Notes: generated from the sequence alone by a model not told the origin. A stretch of DNA of 63,694 nucleotides from Bacteroides sp. (GCA_014801225.1 JAAVEO010000027.1:1-63694), one strand, 5' to 3'; counted from the stretch's first letter, positions 34,562-43,661 are shown. A program made the numbers and translations.

Positions 34562-34717
34562 TAAAGTCAGTACAAACCCATTTCCCGGCAGTGAATACCC
34601 CCGAAATTCACCTCTTCGCTACCTCTTTTACATTTATTAACAGATGAAAGAAAAAAGGGTATTCGCAAAAGCAACACAAATAAGGGGCTGTGTCATTTGT
34701 TTTCGACATCGCTTGAC

Positions 34718-34867
34718 TTAGATATTTCTGCCCATATCGTAGGCGGTTTTCAGCGAGGGATGACCCTTGATTTCACCGGGAGCAGTCACTCCGCCTGCAA
34801 ACACAGAGCCTGAGAGTCGTGCCCTGTCGAAACACTCTATCCAGCCCTCAAGGTCGGAGATTATTTC
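34718..34867 (-). pseudogene. C-terminal remnant of a flavodoxin-family gene
   Basis: Read on the minus strand, the last ~45 codons give GWIECFDRARLSGSVFAGG, then VTAPGEIKGHPSLKTAYDMG and a stop at 34718-34720. This is the typical end of flavodoxin-family/NADPH-dependent FMN reductases (GDIKGHPALxxAYEMG). An in-frame stop occurs at 34871 and there is no start or N-terminal FMN domain. The homology stops where the AraC remnant on the other strand begins. Confidence 0.55.
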
Positions 34868-35045
34868 CCGTCAGATTGCGGAGCGGGCAAAACGACGACT
34901 GACCGAATCCACTGATGATATAAGCATAGTTGCCTACGAATTAGGATTCCAGCATCCACAGCACTTCTCCCGCATGTTCAAACGCATCACCGGCATCAGC
35001 CCTACACAATTCAGAGAGAAAGTAGCTACTATAAACAACAATTAA
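34854..35045 (+). pseudogene. C-terminal remnant of an AraC-family regulator
   Basis: About 64 codons, RQIAERAKRRLTESTDDISI then VAYELGFQHPQHFSRMFKRI and TGISPTQFREK: the last one and a half helix-turn-helix units of an AraC/XylS regulator. The open frame continues upstream to 34767, but that part is antisense to the flavodoxin remnant and is not AraC-like. The sensor domain and first helix-turn-helix are missing. A truncated protein might still be made, but I consider it a remnant. Confidence 0.7.
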
Positions 35046-35168
35046 AACAATTGCGATATCAACCATCTACGGTGATATGGCGTTTTAATATCATGAAAGC
35101 GGAAAAACGATATTTATCAATTTTCGGCACTCGGCTGTCCGAATACATAACAAGGTTAGTTTTACAAA

Positions 35169-36218
35169 ATGAACGATAAGACATTCTCATCATTCAAGCT
35201 CGGGCCTTACACGGTAAAGAACCGTATTATCCGAAGCGCAACAAACGATCATCTCGGCAATCGGGACGGCAGTGTCAGTGACACAGAGATCGCAATGTAC
35301 GACATTCTTGCTAAAAATGACATTGCTACGATTATAACAGGGCATCTCAGCATCAGTCCCAACCTCAATCTTAGAGCTGATGAAGTTCAGCTTTGTATCG
35401 GCGATGACAAATTTATCAAAGGATTAAGTCGCATCCCTGAGACAATCCATAAATATGATTCCTTAGCCATTGCTCAGATTTCGATGGCAGGTCCAAAAGG
35501 ATTACAACCATTTGATTTCAATGATTTATCAATAGAAGAACTGGAAGATATAAGAGATTGGTTTATTGCAGCGGCCAAACGCGCAAAACAAGCCGATTTC
35601 GATGGTGTGCAGGTTCATATAGCTCACTGGTATCTTCTTCAGGCGATGGTAAATATAGACCTCAATCATCGCACAGATAAATATGGGGGAAGCCGGGAAA
35701 ATTGTTTACGTCTTCCTCTTGAAATCATTGAAGGCATACGAAAGGAATGTGGCAAAGACTTTATCGTGATGGTCAAACTAAATGCTCATAATTCTCTGTC
35801 GGCTGAAAATGATCAGGAACTGCTTGATTTTTATGCCTCAGAATTGAGTGAAGCCGGTGTTGACCTAATAGAAATCAGTGGTGCCGACTTTAATAGAAAA
35901 GATAGGAAAGCGGAGCTCTATTATCTTGAAGAAGCCAAAAAATTAAAAGATGCGTATCCCGATATTACCCTTTCACTTGTTGGCGGTATTTTCAGTAAGG
36001 AAACCATTGATAAGGCTTTGGAGGTGACTGAATTTGCCTCACTTGCAAGGACTTTATTGACCCAGCCGGATTTTATAAGTAAAATGAAAGCCGGTGAACT
36101 ATTAAAGTCCCGTTGCATTCATTGCAACAAATGTTTTGAGATATTTGCCACTAAATATGAACGGTGTGTATTTGGTCCCGTAATTCATAAGCTTGAAGAA
36201 ACATTCAAAGCTAATTAA
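35169..36218 (+). CDS. Old Yellow Enzyme-family FMN oxidoreductase
   Basis: 349 residues, a TIM barrel (NADH:flavin oxidoreductase/OYE family) that reduces activated alkenes. NRIIRSATNDHLGNRDG at the N-terminus, VQVHIAHWYLLQAMVNIDLN (the His and active-site region), HRTDKYGGSRENCLRLPLEI and LARTLLTQPDFI (phosphate-binding end) are characteristic. A C-terminal RCIHCNKCFEIF...RCVF holds four Cys, like the start of the Fe-S region in longer family members. The gene is A+T-richer in codon choice than its neighbours and lies beside AraC and flavodoxin remnants, suggesting acquisition with a small redox locus now decayed. Confidence 0.88.
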   Translation: MNDKTFSSFKLGPYTVKNRIIRSATNDHLGNRDGSVSDTEIAMYDILAKNDIATIITGHLSISPNLNLRADEVQLCIGDDKFIKGLSRIPETIHKYDSLAIAQISMAGPKGLQPFDFNDLSIEELEDIRDWFIAAAKRAKQADFDGVQVHIAHWYLLQAMVNIDLNHRTDKYGGSRENCLRLPLEIIEGIRKECGKDFIVMVKLNAHNSLSAENDQELLDFYASELSEAGVDLIEISGADFNRKDRKAELYYLEEAKKLKDAYPDITLSLVGGIFSKETIDKALEVTEFASLARTLLTQPDFISKMKAGELLKSRCIHCNKCFEIFATKYERCVFGPVIHKLEETFKAN

Positions 36219-36276
36219 ATAAGTAGTCAAGAAACCATAGTTTCAAGAACATACCAATATACTAAATTAGTTATTT

Positions 36277-36302
36277 GGCGATCCAACCGGGTCGCCTTTT
36301 CT
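36277..36302 (+). terminator. Terminator of the Old Yellow Enzyme gene
   Basis: GGCGATCC (36277-36284) pairs with GGGTCGCC (36289-36296, one G-T), loop AACC, then TTTTCT. Confidence 0.75.
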
Positions 36303-36425
36303 CTTATGGAAGATTTAGTTTCGGGAGGTGGCGATTTATGATGTGGAGAATCTGTTCACACGATATCTATCGCCAAGTTTGGAATAATCAAGCATTAAAT
36401 TCAATATCTAATAGTTAAGGGAATA

Positions 36426-36470
36426 AAAAAGAGAGTGCGAATTCATGAAGGAAATTCGCACTCTCTTTTT
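36426..36470. terminator. Bidirectional terminator
   Basis: An 18-bp stem (36426-36443 with 36453-36470) with A5 before and T5 after. It separates the plus-strand Old Yellow Enzyme gene from the minus-strand gene ending at 36544. The stem base (AAAAAGAGAGTG) is the same as in the rpsO terminator at 38097-38140. The rest of the 36219-36543 gap shows nothing I can name. Confidence 0.8.
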
Positions 36471-36543
36471 CTCTTAAATATGAGTCAGATATTGAGGTAA
36501 TGGAGAGAGAGTATAGACGGGGAGAGAGAAAGAACGGTGGGGG

Positions 36544-37080
36544 TTAGGCATAAAGCGTTACGTCGAGGAAGGGGCGGCGTCCCGCTTCGATCGAGACGGA
36601 GGCTACCTTGTGACCGAAGAAGGTGTTGGTGCGATGGATGTCGGAAAGGATGGATGTGATGTTGACTCCGTAGATGGCTACCGAACCAAGACGCTCCGGA
36701 CGATAAGTGGAGGGATAGAAGGCGTAGCGTACGAGCGGACTGCCCTTCTTTGCGGAGTTGCTTACGTTGGAGCAGGACACCATAACCAGGTCTTCCGGCA
36801 TAGTATCGGAAATGACTTCGAGGATGGCCTTGCAGAAGGTGCCTCCCTTTACTTTGGAATCTTTCTTCACCTCAAAACCTTCAGGAAGATTGCGGGAGAG
36901 GATGTCACGGATGGAATCCACAGCTCCCTGGAATGTGGAGGCATCGGGGGCGGGGCGGCGATCGCCTCGAGAGCTCGTGAGGGATACTCGTTCGAAGCCG
37001 CGGACCGAGGTGAGAACGGAGTGGGAGGAACTGGAGAAGATGGCGGAGGAGAGAATGTTGAAGTTCTGAGTTGTCTTCAT
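36544..37080 (-). CDS. Hypothetical protein, orphan
   Basis: 178 residues. Ser-rich N-terminus without a signal peptide (MKTTQNFNILSSAIFSSSSH), a charged central part (SIRDILSRNLPEGFEVKKDSK) and a C-terminal part with SVAIYGVNITSILSDIHRTN and PFLDVTLYA. I recognise no family. It is a stand-alone gene on the minus strand, closed by the terminator at 36426-36470 and possibly served by the distant promoter at 37506-37537. Its codon use looks ordinary, which supports it being real. Confidence 0.5.
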   Translation of the reverse strand: MKTTQNFNILSSAIFSSSSHSVLTSVRGFERVSLTSSRGDRRPAPDASTFQGAVDSIRDILSRNLPEGFEVKKDSKVKGGTFCKAILEVISDTMPEDLVMVSCSNVSNSAKKGSPLVRYAFYPSTYRPERLGSVAIYGVNITSILSDIHRTNTFFGHKVASVSIEAGRRPFLDVTLYA

Positions 37081-37499
37081 AATAAAAAAGGGGTTAGATG
37101 TTACTAATGATTTTTATTTTCCGATTTTTAGAGTGAGTCATTCCATGATGGAATCCAGACTCTCAGCGCATCGGAAATCGCTTGGATAAGATTCCGGGGC
37201 CTACCCCGGAATTACGCCGAAATGTCAATGTTCGCTTTATGACTTGCACGCTTACGTAAGGACACAGCAATGGCTGTCATAATTTCTCAACATTGTTTCG
37301 ATCGTATGATCCAAACTTAAAAATAGTAACTCTAACCCGCTCTCCGGCTGCCCGAGGGCACCTTTGCGAGCGTAGCCGAAACAAGGGGCTACATCCTATA
37401 ATACCGTTTACCTCGAAAAGGTAAACAATAAAAATGAAAAAATTTTTCAGGGACTCCTTTTTCCGTCCCTATATTCTTTCCGGCATCACTGCCTTTCAG
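37081..37499 (-). ncRNA. Candidate long leader or non-coding RNA
   Basis: About 420 bases without a convincing open frame between a consensus promoter (37506-37537) and the orphan gene start at 37080. It contains strong hairpins: ATTCCGGGG/CCCCGGAAT with loop CCTA (37191-37212) and GTTTACCT/AGGTAAAC (about 37407-37427), plus a palindrome ATTCCATGATGGAAT near 37140-37154. No known riboswitch or RNA family is recognised. It could be a 5' untranslated region of the orphan gene or an independent RNA. Confidence 0.4.
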
Positions 37500-37505
37500 A
37501 TGTTG

Positions 37506-37537
37506 CAAAATTATAATATCTCTTTCAACCGACCAAA
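37506..37537 (-). promoter_or_regulatory. Promoter for the candidate RNA or orphan gene
   Basis: Minus strand TTTG (37534-37537), 20 bases, TAATTTTG (37506-37513). Predicted start near 37500. Confidence 0.65.
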
Positions 37538-37635
37538 AAATTCATGCTCCATTTTATGAAATCCCCCTCTCAATGTATGAATCCTACTCTCAACGCATAT
37601 TCAACACTTCGCCGTCGGAAAAAAGAAAGGGAAAA

Positions 37636-37667
37636 TTTGGAAGGGTGGATAAATTGTTGTAATTTTG
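37636..37667 (+). promoter_or_regulatory. Promoter of rpsO
   Basis: TTTG (37636-37639), 20 bases, TAATTTTG (37660-37667), both perfect. Predicted start near 37672, giving a ~105-base leader. Confidence 0.75.
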
Positions 37668-37670
37668 CAT

Positions 37671-37737
37671 GCCTTTTGAAGAAAAGTAGGTGGAATCGTG
37701 GAGGAGAGTCCCGCCGCCGAGCTTTTTGAGAAAAGGC
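37671..37737 (+). promoter_or_regulatory. Stem-loop leader of rpsO, possible S15 autoregulatory site
   Basis: GCCTTTT (37671-37677) can pair with AAAAGGC (37731-37737), enclosing a G-rich part (GTGGAGGAGAG) and a C-rich part (CCCGCCGCC). S15 represses its own mRNA through leader structures in several phyla. That this is such a site is an inference from position and pairing. Confidence 0.35.
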
Positions 37738-37778
37738 CAAAATTCAATTTTTCATTATAATTTAAAACTCTCATTATC

Positions 37779-38054
37779 ATGCATCTTTCACCTGAAGAAA
37801 AGCAGAACATTTTCGAGACTTACGGCCAGGGCAAGACCGATACCGGCAGCCCTGAGAGCCAGATCGCACTCTTCTCTGTAAGAATCAAGCACCTTACAGA
37901 ACACCTCAAGGAGAACCACAAGGACTATGCTACCGCCCGTGCACTCAAGGCTCTCGTAGGTCAGCGTCGTCGTCTTCTCGACTACCTCATCCGCAAGGAC
38001 ATCAACCGCTACCGCGCTATCATCGCTAAGAAGGAGCTCGGTATCCGTAAGTAA
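37779..38054 (+). CDS. rpsO: Ribosomal protein uS15
   Basis: 91 residues. MHLSPEEKQNIFETYGQGKT, the GSPESQIALFSVRI block (GSxExQ is the rRNA-contact motif) and LVGQRRRLLDYL place it as uS15 of the small subunit platform. Length normal. A monocistronic unit with its own promoter, structured leader and strong terminator. Confidence 0.97.
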   Translation: MHLSPEEKQNIFETYGQGKTDTGSPESQIALFSVRIKHLTEHLKENHKDYATARALKALVGQRRRLLDYLIRKDINRYRAIIAKKELGIRK

Positions 38055-38096
38055 TCACCATCGCTTTCTGCCGCCACACAGCGGCTTGCGAGGAAT

Positions 38097-38140
38097 AAAA
38101 AAGAGAGTGAAATCCTTTTCAGGATTTCACTCTCTTTTTT
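38097..38140 (+). terminator. Terminator of rpsO
   Basis: A 19-bp stem (38097-38115 with 38122-38140, AGAGAGTGAAATCC core), loop of 6 bases, T7 tail. Confidence 0.88.
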
Positions 38141-38260
38141 TATATTCACCCACTACTCAACGAATTCAGCCCCGGCACACAAGGTATCTTGTGGACCGGG
38201 GCATAATTACACCCTATAGAGATGAAAAATTTGTATGAATCAGTAAAATCGGAAGCTATT

Positions 38261-38291
38261 TTTGCAGAGTCGTGAAATTTTCTTAATTTTG
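38261..38291 (+). promoter_or_regulatory. Promoter of the VanZ-tamB-tamL operon
   Basis: TTTG (38261-38264), 19 bases, TAATTTTG (38284-38291). The -7 box ends six bases before the ATG at 38298, so the transcript should have almost no leader. Confidence 0.75.
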
Positions 38292-38297
38292 TAAATT

Positions 38298-38705
38298 ATG
38301 GTGAACTCCGGACATTTGATCAAGAAGTTGGCCTCATTCCATGCAGGCACAATCTTAGTGGGAGCGGCTATTCTCTGGCTCACACTCGCTCCGCACCCTA
38401 TAGGCGACCAGGAGATACCTCTGTTCCCGGGTGCCGACAAGATTGTACACGCCCTGATGTTTCTGGGTCTATGCGGCACATTCCTTGTGGAAATGCAAAT
38501 CATAGGGAAGTTGCGGAAGTCGGTGGCAGCAGTCGCCACAATCTGCACGATACTTATGGGCATAGGAATTGAATATCTCCAACGCCTTATGGGATTGGGA
38601 CGCTCGTTCGAAGCCGCTGACATGATAGCGGATACGACAGGGGCCTTGATCGCAGGGATAGCCGCTCTAATCTTTATATATCATTCAAAGACACACACTC
38701 ATTAA
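38298..38705 (+). CDS. VanZ-family membrane protein
   Basis: 135 residues with four hydrophobic helices. The family hallmark is PGADKIVHALMFLGLCGTFL followed by GIEYLQRLMGLGRSFEAADMIADTTGALIAG (Glu/Gln-rich loop plus D-x-x-A-N/D-xxG). VanZ itself raises teicoplanin resistance by an unknown route. Most family members are uncharacterised. It is first in an operon with TamB (3 bases apart) and TamL, so an envelope-related role is plausible. Confidence 0.85.
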   Translation: MVNSGHLIKKLASFHAGTILVGAAILWLTLAPHPIGDQEIPLFPGADKIVHALMFLGLCGTFLVEMQIIGKLRKSVAAVATICTILMGIGIEYLQRLMGLGRSFEAADMIADTTGALIAGIAALIFIYHSKTHTH

Positions 38706-38708
38706 AAT

Positions 38709-41700
38709 ATGGCCGACCACACTCCTACTCATAAGGACGATAATCCTGCCAAGGACCCTCTGAAAGACTCCACTCCCGCCTCAGGAGGAGAGAAAGTAGA
38801 GAAGGGAGAGAAGGGCACTTCTCCCGAAGGGCCTCGCAAACATCGTCATCTGATCAAGCCTACATGGCTCAGACGTACACTCAAGACTATCGGGTGTATC
38901 ATACTCTTCATACTTCTTATCCCGGTGGCTCTCTATATACCGCCGGTGCAGACGCTTGTGAAGAACATAGCTTGCAATGTAGTGAAGAAGTCGACGGGAA
39001 TGGATATCTCAATAGATCGATTCCGGCTCAGATGGCCATTGGATGTGGAGCTTGACGGAGTATCTGTGGTGGAAGCTACCGGCGACACTATGGTGAGGGC
39101 GCGTAGCGCTGTGGCCGATGTGAAGCTTCTTCCACTTCTTCATCTTGACGTGCAGCTCAACAAACTTGAACTCCTGGAGGGGTATTACCGTATGGTATCG
39201 CCCGACTCCTCTATGATAATGACTATCGATGCGGGGCTCGTAAGGCTCGACAACCGGAGCTCGGCAAATATCGCCGCGAGTGAGATCAATGTCAACAAGG
39301 CCTTCCTGCGCGATGGAAAGGTGTCTCTCTTCATGGATGTCTGGAAGAAACAGCCCACACCTACCGACACCACCTCAACTCCATTCCTTATACGTGTGAA
39401 CGATGCGGAGTTGCAGAACATAAATTTCGCAATGTCGATGCTGCCTACCATCGATACCCTCACGATTGACGCGGGGAATCTGGTCCTCAAGGGAGCGGTA
39501 ATCGATTTGCGTACCAATCGTATCACGGCCCGAAGTCTTACCGGAAATTCGGGTAAGGCCGTATATATTACTCCTACTCCGGAATATATCGCCGCTCACC
39601 CGGCTCCGGTGGATACCGTCACACCCCCCTCACCTCCTATGGTGATCATGGGCGACACAGTGGGACTTTCCGGGTTCAACGTGCTTTATGCCGTGAAGGG
39701 AGCGAAGCCTCTTCCGGGGCTTGACCCTTCCTATCTCTCCCTGTCGGGAGTGGAGGTAGGCCTGAAAGATTTCTATAACGAGGCCTCTACAGTTGTGCTT
39801 CCCGTGACACGACTCGCTGCCAAAGAGCGATGCGGATTGCAAGTGACCTCCGGCTCGGGCACAGTAAGGGTGGATTCCACAGGGTTGGCACTTCAGCGTC
39901 TGCATGTGGAGACTCCATGGTCGGATATCAATGCCACAGCAGATATCCCCTTCGCTCTAATGGCTCTCGAGCCTTCGGCTCCCGTTAAAGCCGCGGCCAA
40001 AGCAATCATCGGTCTGCCCGATGTGGAGGCTTTTATGCCCGCTGTGAAACAATTCACTTCCAAACTTCCCCAGCGTACTCCCCTCGCTATGGAGCTGGAA
40101 GCTGACGGGACTCTATCTGATGTAGACATCCCCGTATTCTCCGCCTCAATGAAAGGGATTTTCTCCCTTGATGCCAAAGGGACTGCCAAGAACCCGCTTG
40201 ATCTCAAACGCCTCATAGCCGATTTGCAACTATCCGGCTCTCTGGATAATCCCTCGATTGTGCAGCAATTCACAGGACCTTTAGGGTTCCAACTCCCGAC
40301 GCTCTCCATCAAAGGCTCCGCCACAGCAAGAGGGGAGGAATATGGCGCCGACTTCAATCTTCTCACTTCAGCTGGAGATGTGGCAGCCAAAGGTCATGTA
40401 GGTCTCAACTCCGAGCGATACGATGCAGATTTGAAAGTAAGGAATATTGATGTGGCTCACTTCATGCCCTCCCTCGGTATCGGAAAAGTGAACGCGTATA
40501 TATCGGCCCATGGTGCCGGTTTCAATCCTACGATAGCGGGAGCCGCCACAGAATGCCGGCTCGATGTGATATCTATCGACTATAAAGGACATCATCTCAC
40601 AGACATCACTGCCGATGCCTCGCTCAATCACGGCTTTTATACCCTCTCTGCCCGCTCGCCAAATCCTCTGATAGATTTCTCCTTGGACGGAAGCGGCACA
40701 ATCGACCGCGGCACTTATACCTTCGACATAACCGCCGATGTGAATCATGCCGACCTTCAGACTCTCGGTATTACCCCCGATATCTGCAACGGCAAGGGTT
40801 CGATATATATAGCCGGTTCGGCGAATCCGGAGAAATGGCTCTACGATGTGGATATGAAAGTGGGCGACATCGAATGGAGTCTTCCGGGGCAATTCATATC
40901 GCTTCCTCATGGTATGACCGCCTCTTTCTCCGCACATCCGGAAGATGTGACGGCAAAAATCAACTCAAATCTGACTACTCTCGACTTCCATGCGGCATCC
41001 GGCCTCAAGAACCTGATGGACGAAGTGATGGCAGTGGCCGACAGCGCAATGGCTCAGATAGATCGCAAGAATCTCAATATCGAGGCTCTCAGAAGCCGTC
41101 TGCCCCGATTCACTATGAATCTGGCGGCGAGCGGCAGAGGAGTGCTTAATGAATTCCTCACTCCTGCCGGAATAGGAATCGACACTCTCAATCTTAGCAT
41201 GGCCAACGATTCGCTGATTCGCGCTAACGCATTTGCGTATGGTATACGCGACGGCCAAACCCGTGTGGATACCCTCACCGCAAGTCTGTTGCAACGCGGC
41301 GAACTCCTCGGGTATCGCGCACACATGGGCAACCGACCCGGCACTATGGATGAATTCGCAAAAGTAGATGCCGGAGGATATGTGGGTGGAAATCGCGCGG
41401 CGATCACTGTCACCCAACACAATATCAAGGGGGAGATGGGATATCGTCTCGGTTTCACCGCCGCTCTGCTTCCGCAAGCTATCGAACTACATTTCACTCC
41501 GCTGAAGGCTACCATCGCATATATGCCCTGGACTTTCAACGCAGACAACCATGTACAATACAATTACTCAGGAAAAATCGATGCCAACCTCCTCGCCAAG
41601 AGTAACGAGAGCAGCATCCTGCTTATGTCGGAGACAGCTCCCGACGGAGTGGACGACCTACACATGAAGCTGGATAATATCAAGCTTCAGGACTTCCTGC

Positions 41701-43661
41701 AGATGTCGCTCTTCGCTCCTCCCATCACGGCCTCAATCAACAGCGACATGCGTGTGCGCTACAACGAGAGAGAGCTCTCCGGACAGGGAACATTGGATAT
41801 CACGAATTTCACTTATGACAAGACCAGAGTGGGAAATTTCAATCTTACCGCAGATGCGGGTATGGATGTGGACGGACGGGCTCGTGCGAAAATAGGTCTC
41901 AATATCGACGGCCATCCCGCCCTCGCCGTACATTCTATCTTGGCTCCCGACAGTGTGGCCGGAATGAAACCCGAAGAACTCGGACTCACGCTGACCGAGT
42001 TCCCCCTCAGTGTGGCCAATCCATTCTTAGGCGCGGATGTGCTCAGTCTTGCCGGTTCGCTCAACGGTGATATCGATCTCAGCGGCACTTTCACTGCACC
42101 TCTGCTCAACGGTGAGATCTCCTTCGACTCCGTTTCAGCATACGTACCTATGTCGGGCACCAGACTGAAATTTGACAACGAGCCTATAACCGTAAAGGAT
42201 AATGTGGTGGATTTCAATGCGTTCGATATCACCGCTCTAAATGACAATCCTATCACAATAGACGGCACTGTGGATGCGCGCGATTTCTCCAATATCAAAT
42301 TCGATATCGGAGCTAAAGGCGGCAATGTGCAGCTGGTGGGTAATGACAAGCGTGCCCGGACGGATATATATGGCAAACTCTTCGTGGATCTGGATGCTTC
42401 GGTACGTGGCCCGATGCAACATTTCGATGTCAAAGCCAATCTCGGCATTCTCGGCAAGACGGATATATATTATAATCTTGACATACCGCAAGGACAGCTT
42501 ACAGATCAGACATCGGACAATGTTGTGAAGTTCGTACAGTTCAATGATACCACTAATGTGGCTAAAGCAGACTCGTTAGAGAATATGATGGCAATGCGCA
42601 TCATAGCTACATTGAATATCAATCCGGGAACTATGGTGACGGTCAATCTTTCCAACAACGGCACCGATAAGGCCCAGATATCTCCCTCCGGAACGCTCAA
42701 TTATTTCCAGAACTATATGGGCGATATGCGTCTCAACGGAGTGCTCAATCTCGGAAGCGGTATGGCACGATATTCAGTGCCACTTGTAGGAGAGAGAAGT
42801 GTGACCATCAATCCTTCAAGCAAGGTAACTTTCAATGGAGATATAACTAATCCGATACTCGACCTCTCGCTTACCAATATAACTAAGGCCACAATCGTCA
42901 ATGGTGGCAATTCGGCACAGGTGAACTTCGATATCGGTATCGGAATCACCAACACCATTGCGGCTCCACGTCTTGATTTCACCCTATCTACTCAAGATGA
43001 TATGACTGTGGAGAACGAGATCGCCTCCATGACTCCCGACCAACGTGCCAATCAGGCTATGAACCTGCTTCTATACGGAAGGTATACGGGCCCGGGCACA
43101 CGCACGGACGGAGCACCCGCCACAGCCATGCTCTACAGCTACCTCTCCTCACAGCTCAATTCATGGGCCGCCAACAATATCAGGGGAGTAGATCTCTCGT
43201 TCGGTATCAATCAGTATGACAAGACCGTCAACGGACAGAATTCCACCACGATGAGTTATTCTTATCAGGTGTCGAAGTCACTCTTCAACAATAAGTTCAA
43301 GATTGTTGTGGGCGGACAATACGACGCCGATGGATCATCGGACGAGAATCTGGCTGATGAATTGTTGTCAGATATCTCCTTCGAATATATGATAAAGCAG
43401 ACACAAAATGTAACCTTGCTCGCCAAACTCTTCCGTCATACAGGCTACGAGAGTATTCTTGAGGGAGAGATTACGGAGACAGGTGTCGGCTTCGTGATGA
43501 GACGTCAGCTACAATCCCTGAAAGGACTCTTCCGCAATCCTTTCGGCAGAAACAGATATAGAAAAAAACAACTTCCGGCAGACAGCACTGAGCATAAGCA
43601 AAAGGCACTCTCCCGGGATTCAATCATACCTAAAGAAGAGAAGGACAATGGCAATAACTGA
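38709..43661 (+). CDS. tamB: TamB-like translocation and assembly module protein
   Basis: 1650 residues. A charged, Pro/Lys-rich N-terminus (to ~50), one inner-membrane helix (LKTIGCIILFILLIPVALYI, ~58-77), then a very long beta-taco/AsmA-like body of repeated amphipathic strands, and the C-terminal DUF490 domain (about 1250-1560, with FNGDITNPILDLSLTN and ENEIASMTPDQRANQAMNLLLYGRY). TamB-type proteins bridge the periplasm and help barrel insertion or phospholipid transport to the outer membrane. The downstream TamL gene confirms the pairing. Confidence 0.92.
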   Translation: MADHTPTHKDDNPAKDPLKDSTPASGGEKVEKGEKGTSPEGPRKHRHLIKPTWLRRTLKTIGCIILFILLIPVALYIPPVQTLVKNIACNVVKKSTGMDISIDRFRLRWPLDVELDGVSVVEATGDTMVRARSAVADVKLLPLLHLDVQLNKLELLEGYYRMVSPDSSMIMTIDAGLVRLDNRSSANIAASEINVNKAFLRDGKVSLFMDVWKKQPTPTDTTSTPFLIRVNDAELQNINFAMSMLPTIDTLTIDAGNLVLKGAVIDLRTNRITARSLTGNSGKAVYITPTPEYIAAHPAPVDTVTPPSPPMVIMGDTVGLSGFNVLYAVKGAKPLPGLDPSYLSLSGVEVGLKDFYNEASTVVLPVTRLAAKERCGLQVTSGSGTVRVDSTGLALQRLHVETPWSDINATADIPFALMALEPSAPVKAAAKAIIGLPDVEAFMPAVKQFTSKLPQRTPLAMELEADGTLSDVDIPVFSASMKGIFSLDAKGTAKNPLDLKRLIADLQLSGSLDNPSIVQQFTGPLGFQLPTLSIKGSATARGEEYGADFNLLTSAGDVAAKGHVGLNSERYDADLKVRNIDVAHFMPSLGIGKVNAYISAHGAGFNPTIAGAATECRLDVISIDYKGHHLTDITADASLNHGFYTLSARSPNPLIDFSLDGSGTIDRGTYTFDITADVNHADLQTLGITPDICNGKGSIYIAGSANPEKWLYDVDMKVGDIEWSLPGQFISLPHGMTASFSAHPEDVTAKINSNLTTLDFHAASGLKNLMDEVMAVADSAMAQIDRKNLNIEALRSRLPRFTMNLAASGRGVLNEFLTPAGIGIDTLNLSMANDSLIRANAFAYGIRDGQTRVDTLTASLLQRGELLGYRAHMGNRPGTMDEFAKVDAGGYVGGNRAAITVTQHNIKGEMGYRLGFTAALLPQAIELHFTPLKATIAYMPWTFNADNHVQYNYSGKIDANLLAKSNESSILLMSETAPDGVDDLHMKLDNIKLQDFLQMSLFAPPITASINSDMRVRYNERELSGQGTLDITNFTYDKTRVGNFNLTADAGMDVDGRARAKIGLNIDGHPALAVHSILAPDSVAGMKPEELGLTLTEFPLSVANPFLGADVLSLAGSLNGDIDLSGTFTAPLLNGEISFDSVSAYVPMSGTRLKFDNEPITVKDNVVDFNAFDITALNDNPITIDGTVDARDFSNIKFDIGAKGGNVQLVGNDKRARTDIYGKLFVDLDASVRGPMQHFDVKANLGILGKTDIYYNLDIPQGQLTDQTSDNVVKFVQFNDTTNVAKADSLENMMAMRIIATLNINPGTMVTVNLSNNGTDKAQISPSGTLNYFQNYMGDMRLNGVLNLGSGMARYSVPLVGERSVTINPSSKVTFNGDITNPILDLSLTNITKATIVNGGNSAQVNFDIGIGITNTIAAPRLDFTLSTQDDMTVENEIASMTPDQRANQAMNLLLYGRYTGPGTRTDGAPATAMLYSYLSSQLNSWAANNIRGVDLSFGINQYDKTVNGQNSTTMSYSYQVSKSLFNNKFKIVVGGQYDADGSSDENLADELLSDISFEYMIKQTQNVTLLAKLFRHTGYESILEGEITETGVGFVMRRQLQSLKGLFRNPFGRNRYRKKQLPADSTEHKQKALSRDSIIPKEEKDNGNN

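Noticed and set aside
37544..37729. 61-codon open frame upstream of rpsO
   Set aside because: Overlaps the rpsO promoter and leader, Lys/Arg-rich and without homologue.
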